Shown: positions 6,222 to 11,517 of the stretch, one piece after another
Numbering within the stretch: position 1 is the stretch's first letter
How the letters are laid out: every line of letters begins with the position of its first letter
DNA from: an uncultured Georgenia sp.
Lineage (GTDB): Bacteria; Actinomycetota; Actinomycetes; Actinomycetales; Actinomycetaceae
DNA length: 11,517 nt
Reading direction: 5' to 3'
Assembly: GCF_937958535.1 (NCBI RefSeq)
Contig: NZ_CALGNQ010000073.1
Location: 1-11,517 of the forward strand
Translations under genes and position numbers: made by a program
The notes under the pieces: generated by a model
Seen by the model: the letters and a program-made list of their open reading frames with translations, nothing else
What the model was told of the DNA's origin: nothing
The model's database searches: none

Positions 6222-7346
6222 ATGACCGCGACACCGACCCGAGCACGCAGGGTTCGAGGCGGCCAGGCACTTGCCGGCTGGGTCTTCGTCACCCCGGCTC
6301 TCGTCATCCTGGGCGTGTTCCTCGTCCTGCCCATCGTCATGGCGCTGTGGGTGAGCCTGTCCGACTGGAGTGGACGCGGGAACCCCTTCGCCGGCGGCGC
6401 GAGCTACGTCGGCCTGGAGAACTACTCCGAGCTCCTCACCGGAGGCGGCCTCGCCCAGCGGGACTTCGCCACCTCCCTGCGGAACAACGCCTACTACGTC
6501 CTCCTCGTGGTCCCGCTGCAGACGATGCTCTCCCTGGTGCTCGCCGTACTCGTCAACCAGCGGCTCCTGCGAGCCAAGGGCTTCTTCCGCACGGCGTTCT
6601 ACTTCCCCTCGGTCACCAGCTCGGTAGCGATCACGGTGCTGTTCCTCTTCCTCTTCTCCGCCACCGGCGTCGTCAACGAGCTGCTCGCCTACGTCAGCGT
6701 CGAGGGACCGAACTGGGTCAACGACCCGCGCGGCATCATCCACCTCGTCCTCGACCGGGTCGGCGTGGAGGCCCCCCAGGCCCTGCAGGCCGCACCACTG
6801 CTCGGCATCAGCTGGTGGGACTGGCTCTCCGGCCCCAGTGTGGCCATGACGGTCTTCATCATCATGGCGGTCTTCACGACCTCGGGGACCTTCATGCTCC
6901 TCTTCCTCGCCGCCCTGCAGAACATCTCCCCCGAGATCCACGAGGCGGCGATGATGGACGGCGCCAACTCCTGGCAACGCTTCTGGCGCATCACCGTACC
7001 GATGCTCAAGCCCACGCTCTTCACCGTCATCACGCTCGGCCTCATCGGGACGTGGCAGGTCTTCGACCAGATCTACACGGGCACACAGGGCGCGCCGGCC
7101 AAGACCACCCTGACCCCCGCCTACCTGTCCTACGCGTCCTCCTTCCTCTCCCAGGAGTGGGGGCAGGGGGCAGCGATCGCGTTCATCCTCTTCGCGATCA
7201 TCGTCTTCTTCACGATCATCCAGCGGCTCGTGCTCCGGGAGCGCGACACCGTGCCCCGGCGCAAGCGCTTCGTCCGGTCCGACGACGCCACCCGGCTGCG
7301 GACCACTCCCGCACGTCCCGCTGCGGACCGAGGAGGCAGCAGATGA
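6222..7346 (+). CDS. sugar ABC transporter permease, MalF-like
   Basis: The 374-residue integral membrane protein is a carbohydrate-uptake (CUT1-type) permease. The first membrane segment (about 15-46) contains the typical WVFVTPALVILGVFLVLPI pattern, and the family's SLSDW follows it. Later segments include YVLLVVPLQTMLSLVLAVLV, AFYFPSVTSSVAITVLFLFL and VAMTVFIIMAVFTTSGTFML. The cytoplasmic EAA loop that docks the ATPase is clear: EAAMMDGANSWQRFWRITVP, starting at Glu241. An unusually long stretch of about 55 residues (152-206) separates two membrane segments. The basic C-terminal tail ends at a TGA that overlaps the ATG of the next permease (ATGA), indicating translational coupling. It should pair with that protein to form the channel. 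Confidence 0.92.
   Translation: MTATPTRARRVRGGQALAGWVFVTPALVILGVFLVLPIVMALWVSLSDWSGRGNPFAGGASYVGLENYSELLTGGGLAQRDFATSLRNNAYYVLLVVPLQTMLSLVLAVLVNQRLLRAKGFFRTAFYFPSVTSSVAITVLFLFLFSATGVVNELLAYVSVEGPNWVNDPRGIIHLVLDRVGVEAPQALQAAPLLGISWWDWLSGPSVAMTVFIIMAVFTTSGTFMLLFLAALQNISPEIHEAAMMDGANSWQRFWRITVPMLKPTLFTVITLGLIGTWQVFDQIYTGTQGAPAKTTLTPAYLSYASSFLSQEWGQGAAIAFILFAIIVFFTIIQRLVLRERDTVPRRKRFVRSDDATRLRTTPARPAADRGGSR
7331..7336 (+). promoter_or_regulatory. ribosome binding site of the second permease gene, inside the first
   Basis: AGGAGG is 6 bases before ATG 7343. It lies within the last codons of the first permease gene, whose TGA (7344-7346) overlaps the start. Strong signal plus overlap imply coupled, near-equal synthesis of the two channel subunits. 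Confidence 0.75.
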
Positions 7347-8245
7347 CCACGGCGACCACCCCCGGGATTCCCACGGCCGGCGCCGCACTCCAAAGCCGAC
7401 GCCGGCGCCGCCGCGGCGGCCCCGTCACCGTCGGGACCGTGCTCGTCCACGTGCTGCTCGTCGTGCTCGCCGTGGTCTACATCTACCCCTTCCTCGTCAC
7501 GGTGGCCACGTCGTTCAAGACCGACGCCGAGGCGGCGTCGAACGCGGTCGGGCTGATCCCCCAGACGTGGACGACCGCCGCCTACGAGCGGCTGCTCGTC
7601 AACTCCGACTTCCCGACCTGGTTCAAGAACTCCTTCATCGTCACGGTCTTCGTCACCCTGGGCCGGGTCTTCTTCGACTCTCTCGCCGGCTACGCCCTCG
7701 CCCGCCTCCGGTTCCGGGGACGGGCCGTGATCTTCGCGGGCGTGGTGGCTGTCATGGCCGTGCCGGGCGTCGTGCTGCTCATCCCGCGCTTCCTCGTCAT
7801 CAACCAGCTGGGGATGTACGACACCTACGCCGCACTGATCGTCCCGCTGCTCGTGGACGCCACCGGGATCTTCATCATGAAGAACTTCTTCGAGGGCATT
7901 CCCGCGAGCGTCGAGGAGGCGGCGCGCATCGACGGTGCCGGGACGTTCCGGATCTTCTGGTCGATCGTCCTGCCGATGGCGCTCCCCGCGGTCATCACCA
8001 TCATCATCCTGTCCTTCCAGGCCTCGTGGAACGAGCTGTCCCACTTCATCGTCGCCTCGCAGAGTCCCGAGCTCTTCACCCTCACCAAGGGAGTGGCCCA
8101 ACTGTCCTCCGGTGCGCTGAGCCAAGGCAGCCAGTACCCGTTGAAACTCGCAGCGGCGGCGATCATGACGATCCCGGTGGCGGTCCTGTTCTTCATCTTC
8201 CAGCGCCGGATCATGAGCGTCGGCGAGGGAGCAGTGAAGGGCTGA
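7343..8245 (+). CDS. sugar ABC transporter permease, MalG-like
   Basis: The 300-residue product is the second CUT1-type permease. A short basic N-terminus (an Arg run near residues 19-24) precedes the first membrane segment (about 29-50), which ends in the typical YPFLVTVATSFKT. Further hallmarks are SLAGYALARLRFRGR, the ATGIFIMKNFFEGIP stretch, and the EAA loop EAARIDGAGTFRIFWSIVLP starting near Glu192. It ends in FIFQRRIMSVGEGAVKG, close to the usual RYFVxGLTxGAVKG ending of the family. It would form a heterodimer with the MalF-like protein. No ATP-binding subunit gene follows: the next gene is convergent dnaE2, with 9 bases between stops. The importer must therefore borrow an ATPase, most likely an MsiK-type shared subunit (inference). 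Confidence 0.93.
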   Translation: MTTATTPGIPTAGAALQSRRRRRRGGPVTVGTVLVHVLLVVLAVVYIYPFLVTVATSFKTDAEAASNAVGLIPQTWTTAAYERLLVNSDFPTWFKNSFIVTVFVTLGRVFFDSLAGYALARLRFRGRAVIFAGVVAVMAVPGVVLLIPRFLVINQLGMYDTYAALIVPLLVDATGIFIMKNFFEGIPASVEEAARIDGAGTFRIFWSIVLPMALPAVITIIILSFQASWNELSHFIVASQSPELFTLTKGVAQLSSGALSQGSQYPLKLAAAAIMTIPVAVLFFIFQRRIMSVGEGAVKG

Positions 8246-8248
8246 GCT

Positions 8249-8301
8249 CGCTGGTCAGCGGAAGTCGCGCGACCGGGAGGCGACCTGGAGCGGCAGGTCG
8301 C
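8249..8301. terminator. inverted repeats at the convergent permease/dnaE2 junction
   Basis: A perfect 7-base inverted repeat, GCGACCT (8280-8286) and AGGTCGC (8295-8301), encloses an 8-base loop and lies 35 bases after the permease stop. Between them are the 10-base palindrome GTCGCGCGAC (8264-8273) and the short CGCTG/CAGCG pair (8249-8260). They sit in the last codons of dnaE2. No T-run follows, so this is only a candidate terminator for the rightward operon. Confidence 0.3.
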
Positions 8302-11300
8302 GCAGGTGGTCGGCCACGAGGTTGAGCACGCCGTCGCCGCGCTCGATCGTCCCCCGGACGACGAGTGCCGCACTCGTGCGGGCGACCTGCCGGTAGCGCG
8401 CCCACAGCCCGCTGCTGCACACGACGTTGAGCAGGCCGGTCTCGTCCTCCAGGGACAGGAAGGTCACCCCGGCGGCGGTCGCCGGTCGCTGCCGGTGGGT
8501 GACGACACCGGCCACCTCGACCCGCTGCCCCGTCGCGCAGTGCGCCAGCCCGGCAATGGTACGGATGCCCTGCGCCGTGAGGTTCGGGCGCAGGAACTGG
8601 GTGGGGAAGCTGTCCGGGGAGACCCCGGTGGCCCACACGTCCGCCACCGCCGTCTCCAGCTCGTCCATGCCGGGCAGCATCGGGGCCTCGTACCCGACGG
8701 CGGTGTGCGGCAGGGTGGCGTGCTCCTGGGCCAGCGCCCCGGCGGCCCACAGGGCCTCGCGCCGCTCCAGCCCGAAGCAGTCCAGCGCCCCGGCCGTGGC
8801 CAGCGCCTCGAGCTGGGCCGCGCTCAACCGCACCCGGCGGGCCAGGTCGGTGATGTCGGCGAAGGGGCCGCGCGCCTCCCGCTCGGCGACGATCCGCTCG
8901 GCGGTGCTCTCCCCGACCCCGCGCACCGGGGCCAGCCCGAGCCGCACCGCGAGCCGCGGGTCCGGGTCGACGAGCGGGCGGCCGGTCCGCGGTTCGCGCG
9001 GGACGTCGTCGGGCAGCACGGCAGCCGGTTCCGGGTCTCCGGAGCGCTCCACCACGGCCTGGACCTGGGAGCGCTGGACGTCGGCGCGGACCACCCGCAC
9101 CCCGTGCCGGCGGGCGTCGGCCACCAGGGACTGCGGGGAGTAGAAGCCCATCGGCTGGGCGGCGAGCAGCGCGGCGTAGAAGGCCTCGGGGTGGTGCACC
9201 TTGAGCCAGGCGCTGGCGTAGACGAGGTAGGCGAAGGAGAAGGCGTGCGACTCGGGGAAGCCGAAGTCGGCGAAAGCCTTGAGCTTGTCGTAGATCTTCT
9301 CCGCCACCTCCCCGGTGACGCCGTTGCGGGCCATCCCCTCGAGCAGGCGGGCGCGCAGCGCCTCCATCCGCTCGGTGGAGCGCTTGGCGCCCATCGCCTT
9401 GCGCAGCTGGTCGGCCTCGGCGGGGCTGAAGTCCGCGACGTCGATGGCGATCTGCATGAGCTGCTCCTGGAAGAGCGGCACGCCCAGCGTCTTCTCCAGC
9501 GCGGGCTCGAGCAGCGGGTGGAGGTAGGTGACCTTCTCCCGGCCCCGCCGCCGGTTGATGTAGGGGTTGACGGAGTCGCCCTGGATCGGGCCGGGGCGGA
9601 TGAGGGCGACCTCGACGACGATGTCGTAGAAGCTGCGTGGCCGCAGCCGCGGCAGGGTGGCCATCTGGGCGCGGGACTCGACCTGGAAGACGCCGACGGT
9701 GTCGGCGGCGCACAGGAGGTCGTACACGCGTGGGTCCTCCTGCGGCAGGGTGTGCAGCCCGAGCTCCGGGGTGCCGGGGTCGGCATGGGCGTTGACCTCG
9801 GCGAAGGCCAGGCGCAGCGCGGTGAGCATGCCCAGGCCGAGGAGGTCGAACTTCACCAGCCCGGCGTCGGCGCAGTCGTCCTTGTCCCACTGCAGGACGG
9901 TGCGTCCGGGCATGGTCGCCCACTCCACCGGGCACACCTCGACGACCGGCCGGTCGCACAGCACCATCCCCCCGGAGTGGATGCCCAGGTGCCGGGGCAG
10001 GCGCAGCATCCGCTCGGCGATGTCGATGACGTCCTCGGGGATGCCGGCGAGGTCGTCGGCGGGGGCCGGGCCGCGGCCGCCGCGGTCCTTCGGGCCGGTG
10101 CCGTCCGCGCCGGCGGCCCCCCAGCCGCCGCCGTCGTCAGGCCGGCGCAGGCTGCGCCACCGTTCGATCGACTTGCTCCACGCGTCCTGCTGCCCGACGT
10201 CGTAGCCGAGCGCGCGGGCGGCGTCCCGCACCGCGGAGCGGGGCCGGTAGGAGATGACGTTGGCGACCTGGGCGGCGTGGGTGCGCCCGTAGCGCTCGTA
10301 GACGAACTGGATGACCTCCTCGCGCCGGGCGGACTCGATGTCCAGGTCGATGTCGGGCGGCCCCGACCGTCCGGGTGAGAGGAAACGCTCGAACAGCAGC
10401 CGGTGCTGGACGGCGTCGACCGCGGTGATCCCGAGCGCGAAGCACACCGCGGAGTTCGCCGCCGAGCCGCGGCCCTGGCACAGGATGCCGCGGCGGCGGC
10501 AGAAGTCGACGATCTCGTGGACGATGAGGAAGTAGCCGGGGAAGCCGAGCTCGATGATGACTCCGAGCTCGTGCTCGATCATCGCGTAGGCACCGGGGAC
10601 CCGTTCGGCGTCGGGCGGGCCGTAGCGCTCGGCCGCGCCCCGGTAGGTGAGCTCGCGCAGCCAGGTGGCCTCGGTGTGCCCCGGCGGCACCGGGTGCGGC
10701 GGCAGGTTCGGGGCGACGAGCGCGAGGTCGAAGGCGCACTCCAGGCCCAGCACGGCCGCCGTGTCGACCGCCGCGGGGTGGCGGAAGTGGAGGGCGGCCA
10801 TCTCCTCCGGGGAGCGCAGGTGGGCGGGAGCGGGCGGACGCCAGCCGTCGATCTCCTCCAGGGTGGCGCGGGCGCGGATCGCGGCCAGGACGTCGGCGAG
10901 CGGCTGGTCGGCGGGTGTGGCGCAGTGGACCGCACCGGTGGCGACGAGCGGCAGCCCGGCGTCGGCGGCGAGTGCGGCGAGAGCGTCGTTGCGGGCGGAG
11001 TCGAGCGGGTCGCCGGTGGCGGTGATCTCGACCGCGACGTTGTGCCGGCCGAAGTGGGCGACGAGCTCGTCCAGCGCGGCGCGGGCGGCGTCCCGCCCAC
11101 CGGTGGCCAGCGCCCGGCGGACGGCGCCCTTGCGGCAGCCGGTGAGCACGAGCCACTGGTCGTCCGCCGCCGCGGCCAGCTCGGCGAGCCGGTAGTCGGT
11201 GCGGCCCTTCTCACCGGTGGCGAGGTGCCCCTCGGCGATGGCCCGGGACAGGCTGCGGTACCCCTGCGGCCCGCGGGCGAGGACCAGGAGGTGGGTGCCG

Positions 11301-11517
11301 GGCGGGTCCATCTGGCCGGTGGCGCGCTCGGTGGCGTCCAGGGTGAGCTCGGCACCGATGACGGCGGGCAGCCCGACCCGGCGGGCGGCCTCGGCGAAGC
11401 GCACGACGCCGTACAGGCCGTCGTGGTCGGTGATCGCCAGCGCCTCCTGCCCGAGGCGGTGCGCCTCGACGACGAGCTCCTCGGGCTGGCTGGCGCCGTC
11501 GAGGAAGCTGAAGGCCG
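8255..11517 (-). CDS. dnaE2: error-prone DNA polymerase III alpha-like subunit DnaE2/ImuC (5' end beyond the window)
   Basis: About 1,086 residues are visible. The frame stays open to the right edge, so roughly the first 35-50 residues, including the PHP-domain HxH motif, are missing; an internal GTG at 11404 is not the start. Domains in order are PHP (visible residues about 1-280; ITDHDGLYG, then GAEL), the polymerase palm and fingers, a helix-hairpin-helix (GVGESTAERIVAEREARG) and an OB fold (VEVAGVVTHRQRP to about 1,070). The catalytic aspartates correspond to Asp388 and Asp390 in PDIDLD and Asp557 in KFDLLGLGML. FPESHAFSFAYLVYASAWLK is a family signature. The C-terminus ends in SRDFR and lacks the extension of replicative DnaE1, which marks the DnaE2/ImuC branch used in damage-induced mutagenesis with ImuA/ImuB. 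Its promoter, any LexA box and any imuA/imuB partners would lie beyond 11517. A Gly-rich insert sits at residues about 460-487. Confidence 0.93.
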   Translation of the reverse strand, partial: AFSFLDGASQPEELVVEAHRLGQEALAITDHDGLYGVVRFAEAARRVGLPAVIGAELTLDATERATGQMDPPGTHLLVLARGPQGYRSLSRAIAEGHLATGEKGRTDYRLAELAAAADDQWLVLTGCRKGAVRRALATGGRDAARAALDELVAHFGRHNVAVEITATGDPLDSARNDALAALAADAGLPLVATGAVHCATPADQPLADVLAAIRARATLEEIDGWRPPAPAHLRSPEEMAALHFRHPAAVDTAAVLGLECAFDLALVAPNLPPHPVPPGHTEATWLRELTYRGAAERYGPPDAERVPGAYAMIEHELGVIIELGFPGYFLIVHEIVDFCRRRGILCQGRGSAANSAVCFALGITAVDAVQHRLLFERFLSPGRSGPPDIDLDIESARREEVIQFVYERYGRTHAAQVANVISYRPRSAVRDAARALGYDVGQQDAWSKSIERWRSLRRPDDGGGWGAAGADGTGPKDRGGRGPAPADDLAGIPEDVIDIAERMLRLPRHLGIHSGGMVLCDRPVVEVCPVEWATMPGRTVLQWDKDDCADAGLVKFDLLGLGMLTALRLAFAEVNAHADPGTPELGLHTLPQEDPRVYDLLCAADTVGVFQVESRAQMATLPRLRPRSFYDIVVEVALIRPGPIQGDSVNPYINRRRGREKVTYLHPLLEPALEKTLGVPLFQEQLMQIAIDVADFSPAEADQLRKAMGAKRSTERMEALRARLLEGMARNGVTGEVAEKIYDKLKAFADFGFPESHAFSFAYLVYASAWLKVHHPEAFYAALLAAQPMGFYSPQSLVADARRHGVRVVRADVQRSQVQAVVERSGDPEPAAVLPDDVPREPRTGRPLVDPDPRLAVRLGLAPVRGVGESTAERIVAEREARGPFADITDLARRVRLSAAQLEALATAGALDCFGLERREALWAAGALAQEHATLPHTAVGYEAPMLPGMDELETAVADVWATGVSPDSFPTQFLRPNLTAQGIRTIAGLAHCATGQRVEVAGVVTHRQRPATAAGVTFLSLEDETGLLNVVCSSGLWARYRQVARTSAALVVRGTIERGDGVLNLVADHLRDLPLQVASRSRDFR

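Noticed and set aside
8306..10378. Long plus-strand open frame opposite dnaE2
   Set aside because: It is the antisense shadow of a strongly conserved polymerase; the residues are rich in Gly/Val/Arg/Asp without domain signatures. The same applies to 1798-3807 opposite the debranching gene.
11404..11517. GTG at 11404 as the dnaE2 start
   Set aside because: The frame stays open to the edge and the upstream residues (AFSFLDGASQPEELV, then AITDHDGLYG) are conserved PHP-domain sequence, so the gene is cut by the window edge.

Overview
The window is GC-rich, with G/C at most third codon positions, Shine-Dalgarno-led genes and very short gaps. It holds an actinobacterial-type sugar ABC system without its own ATPase and a DnaE2-type polymerase. 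This points to a high-GC actinobacterium, probably of the Micrococcales type; that is inference from gene content and style, not a species call. I see no insertion sequence, phage gene, CRISPR array or toxin-antitoxin pair. Most of it is ordinary chromosome.

Layout, left to right. A tRNA-Leu(GAG) lies on the minus strand at the left edge. After a 228-base gap comes a plus-strand AI-2E/PerM-family membrane protein gene (316-1698). It converges, with only 6 bases between stops, on a minus-strand amylo-alpha-1,6-glucosidase (debranching-type) gene (1705-3768). Two adjacent GC-rich hairpins in the tail of the AI-2E gene are placed to end transcription of the debranching gene. A 105-base divergent control region (3769-3873) separates the debranching gene from a plus-strand run of four genes: a LacI-family regulator, a lipoprotein sugar-binding protein, and MalF-like and MalG-like permeases. 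The two permease genes overlap by ATGA. This run converges, with 9 bases between stops, on a minus-strand dnaE2/imuC error-prone DNA polymerase gene. That gene runs off the right edge, and its N-terminal tens of codons are missing.

How the genes may work together. The central block (about 1.7-8.25 kb) reads as one carbohydrate module. The lipoprotein captures an oligosaccharide, the two permeases import it, and the cytosolic debranching-type enzyme probably acts on alpha-1,6-branched glucan or oligosaccharide. The LacI protein probably controls both arms from the shared control region, where the two best promoter candidates overlap face to face and a near-palindrome with a GATCGATC core sits on the -35 of the leftward one. 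No ATPase is encoded; in actinobacteria such importers commonly share an MsiK-type ATPase encoded elsewhere. The ligand cannot be read from the sequence. DnaE2 and the AI-2E protein look functionally unrelated to this module.
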